Shown: piece by piece, positions 24,127 to 32,714 of the stretch
Layout: the number at the start of each line of letters is the position of its first letter
Position numbering within the stretch: the first letter of the stretch is position 1
Source: Pseudoflavonifractor intestinihominis
Lineage (GTDB): Bacteria > Bacillota > Clostridia > Oscillospirales > Oscillospiraceae
Direction of reading: 5' to 3'
Length of the DNA stretch: 64,000 nucleotides
Assembly: GCF_040096055.1 (NCBI RefSeq)
Contig: NZ_JBBMFK010000012.1
Location: forward strand, 51,786-115,785
Translations under genes and position numbers: made by a program
The notes under the pieces: model-generated
What the model was told of the DNA's origin: nothing
What the model saw: the letters and a program-made list of their open reading frames with translations, nothing else
Database searches by the model: none

Positions 24127-25545
24127 TTACTTCTGCTCGGGCTCCTGCTTGGGAGCGGGCTCAGCGGTGGGCTGGGCAGGCTCTTCCTTCTTCTCCCCCA
24201 GGAACTTGGGGAGGTTCATGCCCGCCATGTCGAACATCTCGCTCATGGGCGGGATGGACTTCATCAGGCCGGAGATATACCCGGCGGTGCCGGTCTTGCC
24301 GTCCTGGCCCTGGCCGCCGTCCCAGACGGTGACCTTATCGATCTTCACGTTCTTAATGGCGTCCACCTGGATGCGCATGAGCTGCTCCATCTTGTCAGCC
24401 AGCATGAGGCGCACCGCCTCGTCGGCGTCGCCGCCGGCGGCGGCCACGATCTCCCGCAGACCTTCGGCCTGCTTCACCAGCAGGGCCTGGGTACCGGCGG
24501 CCTCGGCCTCCATCTTCACGCGGATGGCGTCGGCCTCACCCTGGGCCTTCCGGCGGATCTGCTCGGCCTCAGCCTCAGCCTCCAGCTCCTTGCGGCGCTT
24601 GTCGATCTCGGTCTTGACGATGATGTCTGCCTCCTGGGTGGCCTTCTCACGGGCGGCACGGGCAGCCTCGGCCTTCTGCTCGGCGGCGTAGGCCTCCTCC
24701 AGGGCCTGGGCGGCGGCGATCTTCTCGGCGGCAGTGGCGATACGGGTGGCCTCGGCCTCCTTCTCCCGGCGCTGGGCGTTGGACATGGCCACTTCAACCT
24801 TGGCGCTGTTCTCGCCCTGGATGGCGGCGGAGTCGGCCTGGGCCACCTGGATACGCTGGTCGCGGTGGGCGTTGGCCTCGCCGATGGAACCGTCGCGGTC
24901 CCGCTCAGCCACGTTCTTCTTGGCGTCGTTGATGGCCTTGGCGGCGGCCTCCTTGCCCAGGGCGTCGATGTAGCCGGACTCGTCGCTGATGTCGGTCACG
25001 TTCACGTTGATGAGCCGCAGGCCGATCTTCTTCAGCTCGCCCTCCACGTTGCGGGACACAGCCTCCAGGAACTTGTCGCGGTCAGTATTGATCTCCTCGA
25101 TGTCCATGGTGGCGATGACCAGACGCAGCTGGCCGAAGATAATGTCCTTGGCCAGCTCCTGGATCTCCTGGAGCCGGAGGCCCAACAGGCGCTCGGCGGC
25201 GTTCTGCATGACGCCGGGCTCGGTGGAGATGCCAACGGTGAAGCGGGAGGGCACGTTGATGCGGATGTTCTGCCGGGACAGGGCGTTCTCCAGGTCCACG
25301 GAGATGGACATGGGGGTCAGGTCCAGGAACTCATAGGCCTGGATGACGGGCCAGATAAAGGCCGCGCCGCCGTGGATACATTTGGCGCTGCGGGTGGAGC
25401 CGTCCTTGTTGTTGCCCACCTTACCGTAGATGACCATGACCTTGTCGGAGGGACACTTCTTATATCGCTTGATGAGGAACAGGACCAGGGAAAACAGGAT
25501 GACCACAACGACGCAAATCAGTACGAGGGTGATGATCTGATCCAT
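24127..25545 (-). CDS. Flotillin-like SPFH protein (FloT/YuaG type)
   Basis: A 472-residue flotillin. One N-terminal membrane segment (about 5-25) is followed by the SPFH domain (about 30-220) and a long Ala/Glu-rich coiled coil (about 220-380, with EAEA repeats). The C-terminal tail is Pro/Glu/Lys-rich (EEPAQPTAEPAPKQEP). Flotillins organise membrane microdomains and membrane fluidity. The NfeD-family gene directly upstream is the expected partner, as in yuaF-yuaG. Confidence 0.92.
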   Translation of the reverse strand: MDQIITLVLICVVVVILFSLVLFLIKRYKKCPSDKVMVIYGKVGNNKDGSTRSAKCIHGGAAFIWPVIQAYEFLDLTPMSISVDLENALSRQNIRINVPSRFTVGISTEPGVMQNAAERLLGLRLQEIQELAKDIIFGQLRLVIATMDIEEINTDRDKFLEAVSRNVEGELKKIGLRLINVNVTDISDESGYIDALGKEAAAKAINDAKKNVAERDRDGSIGEANAHRDQRIQVAQADSAAIQGENSAKVEVAMSNAQRREKEAEATRIATAAEKIAAAQALEEAYAAEQKAEAARAAREKATQEADIIVKTEIDKRRKELEAEAEAEQIRRKAQGEADAIRVKMEAEAAGTQALLVKQAEGLREIVAAAGGDADEAVRLMLADKMEQLMRIQVDAIKNVKIDKVTVWDGGQGQDGKTGTAGYISGLMKSIPPMSEMFDMAGMNLPKFLGEKKEEPAQPTAEPAPKQEPEQK

Positions 25546-25577
25546 ACAATTCTCTCCTTCTTCATTCTGTCGTAGGT

Positions 25578-26330
25578 TTATACTTCTTCTCTCTCAGACG
25601 CAACCGGGGATACGATAAGCACGCCGTCCTCCGCCAGCCCGGTCACGATGATCTCCGAGCCGGTGGGGATGGGGTCGCTCTGCTCTGTGACGGCCTCAAA
25701 CTCCCGCAGCTGCTCCTGCACGGTGACGTTCACCTTGCCGGTCCCCTGCCCACGGGCAGGCACGGTCAGGTACACGCTCCCCCGCTCTCCCAGTGCATTG
25801 CGGACGTCCAGGGTTCCATCGGACTGGAGGCGCATGGCCTCACGCAGGATCACGGCCACAGCCACCATACCGATGATACCGATCTGGACCGCCAGGAACA
25901 GGGACAGCAGCCAGTGCAGGCCCAGCGTCAGGAACAGCAGGCCGCTCCAGCCGAACAGGGTGAAAAATGTGATGAAGCCGCGGATGGTAAAGATGTGCAG
26001 TCCGCTGAAGAATCCGCCATGGGCATCGCTGTCTGTTCCGGCATCGCCGTCGGGGTGAATGCCACCGTGGAGCCCGTCGGGAATTCCGTCCCCATCCAGG
26101 TCCACAGCCTCCTCCTCGATCCCATCCGGGATACCGTCCCCGTCCAGATCCAGGCCATCGCCGTCCGGGATACCGTCCCCGTCCAGATCCGCGCCATCAG
26201 CATCCCCGTCGCCGCCCCCCAGGCCGATGAACAGCATCACCGTCTGGATCAGGAGCAGCAGCGTGGCGGGCACTGCGATAAACAGCATCACCCGCTGCAG
26301 CGCGGTCAGTGATTCCAGCCAGGCCTCCAT
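25578..26330 (-). CDS. NfeD-family membrane protein with calcium-type repeats
   Basis: A 250-residue membrane protein. The first hydrophobic segment (about 13-37) is followed by an acidic insert of about 70 residues with three copies of DLDGDGIPDG (48-57, 61-70, 77-86). Two or three more membrane helices (about 112-165) and a C-terminal OB-fold NfeD domain (about 175-250) follow. The NfeD part fits a flotillin partner. The insert looks like thrombospondin type 3 or EF-hand calcium-binding repeats and would lie between the first two membrane segments; its function is unknown. Confidence 0.83.
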   Translation of the reverse strand: MEAWLESLTALQRVMLFIAVPATLLLLIQTVMLFIGLGGGDGDADGADLDGDGIPDGDGLDLDGDGIPDGIEEEAVDLDGDGIPDGLHGGIHPDGDAGTDSDAHGGFFSGLHIFTIRGFITFFTLFGWSGLLFLTLGLHWLLSLFLAVQIGIIGMVAVAVILREAMRLQSDGTLDVRNALGERGSVYLTVPARGQGTGKVNVTVQEQLREFEAVTEQSDPIPTGSEIIVTGLAEDGVLIVSPVASEREEV

Positions 26331-26395
26331 CGCTCTCCCCTCCTTTCATTTTGAATATGTGTTCTCATGCGGAAAATGTGACGCCTCTGGAAAAT

Positions 26396-26989
26396 TTATT
26401 GAAAAGCCGCAGGCGCTCCTTCCCCGGGTTCCTCCAGCGTCCGGATCAGCCCCTCCGCCTCCCGCTTGAGACGGGCAGCCTGGTAGGCTGTGAGAAGAAC
26501 CCGCAGGGTACGGCTCACCCTCCTCCGGGCGCCCGGACGGGGCTCATCGCCATAGTCAAAGAGCACTTCGTCGCACCAGCGAACCAGCTCTTCCTCCTCC
26601 GGCATAGGCGTCTCCTCCAGCCGCCCAAGCAGGCGGACCAGGCAGGTGTAGAGATAGGAATCGTCCACCAGGTCGTCTGACTCGTCGGCCAGCACACCGT
26701 TGACGTAGGATAAAAGTTGGCAGATTTTCTCCAGCTGAAGGACATCCTTCAGCATGTTGATAAACAGGATACGGCAGAACTGTCTGCGGCTGTATTTTTT
26801 TCGCTCCGGCGGGGACACAAATCCCCGTTTCACCCAATTCTGGATGACGTAAGACTCCAGCCCCGTCAGCTGGGAGACCTGGGAAAGTGTCAGGCCTCCG
26901 GTGAGGAACAGCGGGGACAGCAGCATATCCGCTGCGTCAGGCCGTCTCAGATCGGCTTCGACCGTGGTTCCCGGCAGTACATCTTTCAT
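26396..26989 (-). CDS. DUF1836 MerR-like regulator
   Basis: A 197-residue protein with a MerR-like winged helix early on (LTLSQVSQLTGLESYVIQNWVKRGFVSPP, about 33-61), followed by YSRRQFCRILFINML and a helical half rich in Glu and Arg. This is the pattern of the DUF1836 family of Firmicutes, presumed transcription regulators; targets are unknown. It is flanked by the NfeD gene and a divergent-looking AT-rich gap up to the LysR gene. Confidence 0.75.
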   Translation of the reverse strand: MKDVLPGTTVEADLRRPDAADMLLSPLFLTGGLTLSQVSQLTGLESYVIQNWVKRGFVSPPERKKYSRRQFCRILFINMLKDVLQLEKICQLLSYVNGVLADESDDLVDDSYLYTCLVRLLGRLEETPMPEEEELVRWCDEVLFDYGDEPRPGARRRVSRTLRVLLTAYQAARLKREAEGLIRTLEEPGEGAPAAFQ

Positions 26990-27059
26990 TCGACCGCCTC
27001 CTTAAGGTGATTAGAATATATCATATGGTCACTTAATTGTCAATAGAGTTCTTTAGATT

Positions 27060-27965
27060 TTACAATAGAGCTGCCGGCCCCTCTGGGTGGATACAGGTCA
27101 GGATTCTTTTGTAGAGCCCGGTCTGGGCGTCGGACAGCCGCTTTCCCTTTTTGGCGATCAGCACCAGCTCCCAGCAGTAATTCTCATCGACAATGGGAAC
27201 GGCCCGGAAATCCTGGTAATTGATCTTGCCTAGGATCAGATAGGTGCTGATCCCTATCACCGTCTTGTCCGGATAGCTGCGACAGGTGTCCCGCAGCGTG
27301 ATAGTCGTCGCAATGATCTTGGGCTCAAAGCCGTAATGGCGGCAGGCATCCACCAGCTGATGGTAAGTGCGAAACTTGGAATTGGTTGTGATGATGCGCT
27401 GACCTTTCAGGTCGGAATAGGTAATGGATTCCCGCCTATAGAAGGGATGGGACCTGTGGACAAAGGCACACAGATTCCCTTTATATAACGTCTTGGCGGA
27501 AAATTTATTCCTGTCCACCGGACCGGCGGTGATCGCCAGATCATAGGTCCCGCTCAGCACTTCCTCTTCGCAGAGAAGATCCACGGAATCCACCCAGCTC
27601 ATCCCGGCCTGGGAGGCCATCCTCTGAATCTGAAACAGCTTCTCCCTGCCGAGGACTTCCGACGCGCCCATGGTGATACCCAGACAGCCCCGATGGACCG
27701 GCGTGCCCCAGATCCGGTTCAGCTCCTCCTGCATCTGGTTTACCTCTTCCATGATCCGCTGGGCGTATGTGCGGACCAGGACGCCCTGCTCTGTCAGCCT
27801 GACGCCTCCGGGCGTCCGCAGAAAGAGGGGGCAGCCCAGTTCCTCCTCCAGCGTTCTCACCGCCTTGCTGATGCCCTGCGGAGAGAGATAGAGCCGCTCC
27901 GCCGCTTCTGAAAAACTGCCGCAGCGGCATGTCTCCAAAAAATATGTCAGCGCTGCTGTGTTCAC
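27060..27965 (-). CDS. LysR-family transcriptional regulator
   Basis: A 301-residue LysR-type protein. The N-terminal winged helix is clear (ALTYFLETCRCGSFSEAAERLYLSPQGISKAVRTLEEELG), with the linker helix after it and a periplasmic-binding-like effector domain from about residue 90. I chose the GTG at 27965, preceded by GGAGGGGTCAAG, because it gives the standard LysR start; the frame is open to 28025. It lies downstream of the secreted FMN/FAD reductase, separated by a terminator, and is its likely regulator by position. Confidence 0.9.
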   Translation of the reverse strand: MNTAALTYFLETCRCGSFSEAAERLYLSPQGISKAVRTLEEELGCPLFLRTPGGVRLTEQGVLVRTYAQRIMEEVNQMQEELNRIWGTPVHRGCLGITMGASEVLGREKLFQIQRMASQAGMSWVDSVDLLCEEEVLSGTYDLAITAGPVDRNKFSAKTLYKGNLCAFVHRSHPFYRRESITYSDLKGQRIITTNSKFRTYHQLVDACRHYGFEPKIIATTITLRDTCRSYPDKTVIGISTYLILGKINYQDFRAVPIVDENYCWELVLIAKKGKRLSDAQTGLYKRILTCIHPEGPAALL

Positions 27966-28034
27966 CTTGACCCCTCCACTTCCGTATGAGACTACTATAG
28001 CAGAAAATCCCGTGTTTTGGAACATCCGTCCGAC

Positions 28035-28072
28035 AAAAAGAGCTGGCGCCGGTCACCCGGCGTCAGCTCTTT
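28035..28072 (-). terminator. Terminator of the FMN/FAD reductase gene
   Basis: A GC-rich stem (AAAGAGCTGGCGCCGG with CCGGCGTCAGCTCTTT, one mismatch) that, read leftward, is followed by a T-run. It is 19 bases past the reductase stop codon and upstream of the LysR gene. Confidence 0.88.
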
Positions 28073-28091
28073 CGAGGGACATATCATTTGA

Positions 28092-30182
28092 TTATTCCGC
28101 CTTGGCGGCATTCTCGCCTGCGACTCTCCCATAGAATGTGGCGGTTCCCACCGCCAGGCCGCAGCTGGGGTACTCCTCGCCGCACAGACCGGTAAAAGCC
28201 ACCTCACCGGCAGCATACAGCCCGGAGATCGTCTGGTCGTTCTCGTCCAGCACATGTCCGCTGGTGTCGGTCACCAGTCCGCCGTAGGTCACGGTCACCG
28301 AGGGGTCCAGGCGCAGGGCGTAGATCTCGCCCTCAATGGGCACCATCTTGTCCTGCGGCTTTCCGAAGTCCTCGTCCACACCCAGGGCGCACAGCTCGTT
28401 GTATCTGCTGATGGTGGCCTCCAGCACCTCCGGGTCCACGCCGATCTGCTGGGCAAGCTCCGCCGCGGTGGAGGCGTGGGGCGTGCTGTCCAGGGTCAGG
28501 CCGTACTGAACGGTAGCGTTGGGGTCGTTGGCGGAGGCAATGTAATAGCCGTAGGAGCAGCCACTGTTGGCGATCCCCTGACCCACGTGGTACTGATAGG
28601 TGTACTCGTTGACTACGCGCTCGCCTCTGGCGTTGACAATGAGGCCGGCCTCCTCTTTGATGCCCACGCCGCAGGTCATGCTGACATAGATGACCTGGGT
28701 GGCCGGGCTGTCAAAGACCTGCGCGCCCACCGCCTGGGCCATAATCAGGCCGTCGCCCGTGTTGCTGGACGGGACCAAGGTGGTGAACCCCTCGGTGGTC
28801 GTGGCATAGCGCTCCATCATCTCTTTGTTCTGGGCGTAGCCGCCAGTGCAGAGCACCACCGATTTTGCATTGACCGTCACGCGGCTGCCGTCCGGACGGG
28901 TGCCGGAGACACCTGCCACCGCGCCGTCGTCCCCGCGCAGCAGCTCATCCGCGCACACATTGTACAGGATCTCAACGCCGCTCTCCTCCAGGTCCTTGGT
29001 CAGAGGCACGGTGATCTGGGCGCCGTTGCCGCTGCCGCCGCTCTTCTGGCCGCCGCCGCCCTGGGGATTGTGCACACGCCAGGGAGACAGGGAGCTGTGA
29101 ATGGCCTCCACATCCTGGAACACCACGCCCTTGCTCTCCAGCCAGTACATGTTTTCCGCGGAGTTGTCGCAGTAGAGCCGGACCAGATCGTCGTCCAGCA
29201 GGTCGCCGCCGATCTCCTTGAAATAGTCGAACATCATGTCAGGGGTGTCCGTGATGCCCTGGGCCTCCTGCCATTTTGTTCCGGCGGCCACGATCTTGCC
29301 GCCGCTGCGGGCTGCCGCACCGCCGGTGACGCCCTGCTTCTCCAGGACAATTACCTTGGCGCCCTGATCCGTCGCCGCGATCGCGGCACTCAGGCCGGCC
29401 GCGCCTGCGCCCACCACCACCACGTCGGCATCATAGGTCTCGTCGGCGGGCTCCTTGTCCGTGGCGGGCACGTTCTTCAGCGCATCCGCGTTTCCGCCGG
29501 CCTGGGTCACGCAGTCCGCCACCGCCGCCTTCAGCGCGGCGCTGGTCAGGGTGGCGCCGGAGACGGAATCCACGCCCAGCGACTGCCAGCGCACGATCTC
29601 CTCCGGCAGGACCTCAATGGGAGAGGTGGAGAGGCCCCAGGCCAGGCCAAAGGTCTCCGCCTGATCTGTCACCTCAACGTCCTCAATGGCGTCCTCACTG
29701 AAGGTGACGGACACGGCGATGGGGCCGTTGCGGCCCTCTGCCTCGGCGGTATAGGTCCCCGCCGTATAGCCGCCCACCTCCTCGGGCTCCTTGCCCATGG
29801 CCTGGTCCAGGCACTGCTGGACAGCGGACTTAACGGCGTCGCTGGTAATGGTAGCCCCCGAGACGCCGTCCACCTCAGCGGACTGGGCCTCCAGGATGGC
29901 CTCCTTCATGGGCTCCCCCACGTCGGCGCCATAGCCGGCGGTCTCGCCGGAGACGTCGATGGTCACATCGGTGATGGCGCTCTCGCTGACAGTCACACTC
30001 ACCTTGACCGTGCTCTCCATGCCCTGGACCTCGGCACTGTATGTACCGGCTGTGTACAGTCCCGGAGCCGCAGAGGACGGCTCGGTGCTGGACGGCGCCT
30101 CTCCGCTGCCGCAGCCCGCAAGCCCTGCCGCCATGGCAATGAGCAGTGCCGTGGCAATTCCTTTCTTGAACCTTCGAAGGAT
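28092..30182 (-). CDS. Secreted flavoprotein reductase, two FMN-binding domains plus FAD domain
   Basis: A lipoprotein of about 696 residues in the fumarate/urocanate reductase group. A lipobox (GLAGC) ends the signal peptide. Two FMN_bind domains follow, each with an ApbE-type flavinylation site (DGVSGATIT and DSVSGATLT), then a FAD-binding_2 domain starting VVVVGAGAAGLSAA with the active-site region near EYTYQYHVGQG. Such enzymes use extracellular acceptors for electron disposal. The substrate cannot be read from sequence. The first ATG (30134) would leave only seven residues before the lipobox Cys. An in-frame ATC at 30180-30182, with GGGAGG seven bases upstream, restores a full signal (ILRRFKKGIATALLIAM), so I place the start there. 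Confidence 0.8.
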   Translation of the reverse strand: MLRRFKKGIATALLIAMAAGLAGCGSGEAPSSTEPSSAAPGLYTAGTYSAEVQGMESTVKVSVTVSESAITDVTIDVSGETAGYGADVGEPMKEAILEAQSAEVDGVSGATITSDAVKSAVQQCLDQAMGKEPEEVGGYTAGTYTAEAEGRNGPIAVSVTFSEDAIEDVEVTDQAETFGLAWGLSTSPIEVLPEEIVRWQSLGVDSVSGATLTSAALKAAVADCVTQAGGNADALKNVPATDKEPADETYDADVVVVGAGAAGLSAAIAATDQGAKVIVLEKQGVTGGAAARSGGKIVAAGTKWQEAQGITDTPDMMFDYFKEIGGDLLDDDLVRLYCDNSAENMYWLESKGVVFQDVEAIHSSLSPWRVHNPQGGGGQKSGGSGNGAQITVPLTKDLEESGVEILYNVCADELLRGDDGAVAGVSGTRPDGSRVTVNAKSVVLCTGGYAQNKEMMERYATTTEGFTTLVPSSNTGDGLIMAQAVGAQVFDSPATQVIYVSMTCGVGIKEEAGLIVNARGERVVNEYTYQYHVGQGIANSGCSYGYYIASANDPNATVQYGLTLDSTPHASTAAELAQQIGVDPEVLEATISRYNELCALGVDEDFGKPQDKMVPIEGEIYALRLDPSVTVTYGGLVTDTSGHVLDENDQTISGLYAAGEVAFTGLCGEEYPSCGLAVGTATFYGRVAGENAAKAE

Positions 30183-30250
30183 ATCTGTTCCTCCCTCTTT
30201 CCAGCGTCACCGTGTACATTTTCGTCAGAGTGACACTTTTTTCACAAACT

Positions 30251-30279
30251 ATTTTAAGTGATCTCGTACATAAAGTAAA
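30251..30279 (-). promoter_or_regulatory. Promoter of the FMN/FAD reductase gene
   Basis: Read leftward: TTTACT (30274-30279), 17 bases, TAAAAT (30251-30256). The start of transcription would be near 30244, about 60 bases before the coding region. Confidence 0.7.
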
Positions 30280-30299
30280 TCACCCCATTGTTTCATGGG

Positions 30300-30316
30300 T
30301 TCAACCATTGGTTGAA
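30300..30316. promoter_or_regulatory. Palindrome upstream of the reductase promoter
   Basis: TTCAACCA-T-TGGTTGAA, an eight-bp perfect dyad centred on 30308, just upstream of the -35 box at 30279. The position suits an operator for an activator such as the adjacent LysR-type protein, whose family binds dyads of this size upstream of -35. Binding is inferred only. Confidence 0.5.
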
Positions 30317-30321
30317 ACTAA

Positions 30322-30367
30322 AACAAGCAGAGATACCCGGCCTGCCGCCGTGGTACCTCTGCTTGTT
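30322..30367 (-). terminator. Terminator of the rarA-patatin operon
   Basis: AACAAGCAGAG (30322-30332) pairs with CTCTGCTTGTT (30357-30367), with further pairs inside; on the leftward strand it ends in GTTTTAG. It is 27 bases after the patatin-like gene. Confidence 0.8.
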
Positions 30368-30393
30368 CTCTTTCTGTGTCGCCAGCTTCTCCT

Positions 30394-31248
30394 TCAGCTC
30401 TTTAAGAACGCCCTGATCTCCTCCTGCCGGGCCACCGCCTGCTGGTATCCATCCTGATACAGCGCCTTGATCTTTGCCAGGTCCCGCTCTGTGCGGGAGA
30501 AGCCCTGGGTGTTCGTGGGCGCGATGAGCAGCACCCGTCCCTCCTTCTCCAGGCGGAACAGCTTCTCCCGGCAGGCGTTATACACCTCCGCCCGGCGGCG
30601 CATGGCGTCGCAGAACTTGGGGTACTTCCGGTAGAATCGGTCGATCAGCGGCTGGATGGACTCTGTCTTGCGGACATAGGACTTCTCCCGGGTGAGGATC
30701 ACCACCACCCGGTCACAGCCCTTCTCCACCGCGTGGTCGTAGGGGATGGCGTCCGCCGTGCCGCCGTCCATATAGGGCTTGCCGTTGATGTGGTAGACCG
30801 GGAAAAGGAAGGGCAGCGCGCAGGTGGCCTGGAGCAGCTCAAAGTGCTCGTCCTGTTTGGGCACAGGGAGGTATTCCGCCTCGCCGGTGTCCATGTTGGT
30901 GACCACCGCCTCCACCTCCCCCGGGAATGCGGCAAAGGTCTCATAGTCAAAGGGAATGAGCTGGTTGGGGATATCGTCGTATGTAAACTTCAGCCCAAAG
31001 TAGCACCGGTGGTTGCCCGGCCGGAAGATATTGTTCACTCCCATGTACCGCTTGTCGTTGGCATAGCGGGTGAGGATCTCCAGGTTGCGCCCGCTCTGCT
31101 TTGAGATATAGCTGACGCCGTAGGCGATGCCCGCAGACACGCCCACGCAGTAGTCCGGCATGATATCCGCCGCCAGCAGTCCGTCACAGGCACCGCTGGA
31201 AAAGATCGTCCGGAATGCGCCGCCTTCCAATACCAGTCCCGTCTTCAT
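30394..31248 (-). CDS. Patatin-like phospholipase family protein
   Basis: A 284-residue patatin-fold protein. The oxyanion segment is LVLEGGAFRTIFSSG, the nucleophile elbow is GVSAGI (Ser about 39), and the catalytic Asp is in YMDGGTAD. The fold acts as a lipid acyl hydrolase; the substrate is unknown. It resembles the uncharacterised RssA-type proteins of Firmicutes. The start at 31248 follows the rarA stop by only five bases; a TTG at 31257 is an alternative. Confidence 0.88.
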   Translation of the reverse strand: MKTGLVLEGGAFRTIFSSGACDGLLAADIMPDYCVGVSAGIAYGVSYISKQSGRNLEILTRYANDKRYMGVNNIFRPGNHRCYFGLKFTYDDIPNQLIPFDYETFAAFPGEVEAVVTNMDTGEAEYLPVPKQDEHFELLQATCALPFLFPVYHINGKPYMDGGTADAIPYDHAVEKGCDRVVVILTREKSYVRKTESIQPLIDRFYRKYPKFCDAMRRRAEVYNACREKLFRLEKEGRVLLIAPTNTQGFSRTERDLAKIKALYQDGYQQAVARQEEIRAFLKS

Positions 31249-31253
31249 TGCTC

Positions 31254-32519
31254 TCAATCTCCCTTGATTTCATCCCAGTAGCGCCTGGCGGCCTGCTCGG
31301 TCTTGTTTTCGCCGTACTCGTAGTACACGGCCCCTACCAGCTTATCCGGCAAGTACTGCTGCTTTACATAGTGATGGGGATAGTCATGGGGATACAGATA
31401 TCCTTGCTCCCGCTCCATGCCGGCAGAGTCGGCGTGGACATTCTGAAGGTGGCGGGGAATGTCCCCCGTCTTCCCCGCCCGTATGTCCGCCATGGCCCGG
31501 TTCATACCCACATAGGCGGAGTTGGACTTGGGCGACGTGGCCATCAGCACCACCGCGTCGGCCAGAGGAATCCGGGCTTCGGGCAGGCCCAGCATATTGG
31601 CCGCGTCGATGCAGCTCTTGACAATGGGGATGATCTGTGGATAGGCCAACCCCACGTCCTCACAGGCCATGACCATCATCCGCCGGCAGGCGGAGACCAG
31701 ATCCCCCGCCTCCAGCAGCCGGGCCAGATAGTGGAGAGCCGCGTCCGGGTCGGAGCCCCGGACCGACTTCTGGAGGGCGGAGACGATGTCGTAGTGGTCG
31801 TCCCCCTCCCTGTCGTACCGCATGGCCGACCGCTGGGCCACCGCTCTGGCGTCCTCCAGCGTCACGGTCAGCACGCCGTCCCTCCGCCGGGCGGAGTTGA
31901 GCAGCAGTTCTACCGCGTTCATGGCCTTGCGCACGTCGCCGCCGCAGGCAGAGGCGATATGCTCCCGCACTCCGTCCTCACAGACCACCTGCTCTCCCAG
32001 CCGCTGCTCCATGATGGCGATGCCCCGGTCCACGGCGGGCAGCACCTCCTCCGCTGTCACCGGCTTGAATTCAAAGACCGTGGACCGGCTGAGAACCGCG
32101 TTGTAGACATAGAAATAGGGGTTCTCCGTGGTGGAGGCCACCAGGGTCACATCCCCCTTCTCGATGACCTCCAGCAGGGACTGCTGCTGCTTCTTGTTAA
32201 AGTACTGGATCTCGTCCAGGTACAGCAGAATGCCGTTTGGAGCCAGCATGGTGCCCACGTCCGCGATCACGTCCTTGATGTCGGAGAGGGACCCGGTGGT
32301 GGCGTTGATCCGCCGCAGGGCCCGGCCGGAACGGCGGGCGATGATGTTGGCCACCGTGGTCTTGCCGGTACCCGACGGGCCGTAAAAGACCAGGTTGGGG
32401 ATCTTGCCGCTCTCGATGATGCGGCGCAGGAGTCCCCCCTCCCCCAGGATATGCTTCTGTCCCACCACGTCGTCCAGGCTGTCCGGACGGATCTCGTCTG
32501 CCAAAGGCCGGTACGCCAT
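31254..32519 (-). CDS. rarA: Replication-associated recombination ATPase RarA (MgsA)
   Basis: A 421-residue AAA+ protein related to clamp loaders and RuvB that acts at stalled forks. Walker A is GPSGTGKTT (about 47-55); the Walker B/helicase box is LYLDEIQYFNKKQQ; the C-terminal part has GLPEARIPLADAVVLMA and DYPHHYVKQQYLPD, typical of MgsA. The start at 32519 follows AAAGGAGGCCGTGGAT; the frame is open to 32702 but lacks family sequence there. It is translated together with the patatin-like gene downstream. Confidence 0.95.
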   Translation of the reverse strand: MAYRPLADEIRPDSLDDVVGQKHILGEGGLLRRIIESGKIPNLVFYGPSGTGKTTVANIIARRSGRALRRINATTGSLSDIKDVIADVGTMLAPNGILLYLDEIQYFNKKQQQSLLEVIEKGDVTLVASTTENPYFYVYNAVLSRSTVFEFKPVTAEEVLPAVDRGIAIMEQRLGEQVVCEDGVREHIASACGGDVRKAMNAVELLLNSARRRDGVLTVTLEDARAVAQRSAMRYDREGDDHYDIVSALQKSVRGSDPDAALHYLARLLEAGDLVSACRRMMVMACEDVGLAYPQIIPIVKSCIDAANMLGLPEARIPLADAVVLMATSPKSNSAYVGMNRAMADIRAGKTGDIPRHLQNVHADSAGMEREQGYLYPHDYPHHYVKQQYLPDKLVGAVYYEYGENKTEQAARRYWDEIKGD

Positions 32520-32653
32520 ATCCACGGCCTCCTTTTCTGCCGGTTTGCAGGGCTCTCTTCCGGGACAGTCCCCGCACCGTCTTCTTATTTTATAAGTGTA
32601 ACATGTGTTCGATTGCCCGTAAAGGCTCATTTCCCCATCTGTGTCCAAAAATA

Positions 32654-32688
32654 CCGGGAGCGGAACCGCATAACGGTCCCGCTCCCGG
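32654..32688 (-). terminator. Terminator of ackA
   Basis: CCGGGAGCGG...CCG pairs with CGG...CCGCTCCCGG around a short loop, and the leftward strand continues TATTTTT. It lies 27 bases after the ackA stop codon. Confidence 0.85.
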
Positions 32689-32714
32689 CAAATAGGCCCC
32701 AAGTTCTGTTTTTC

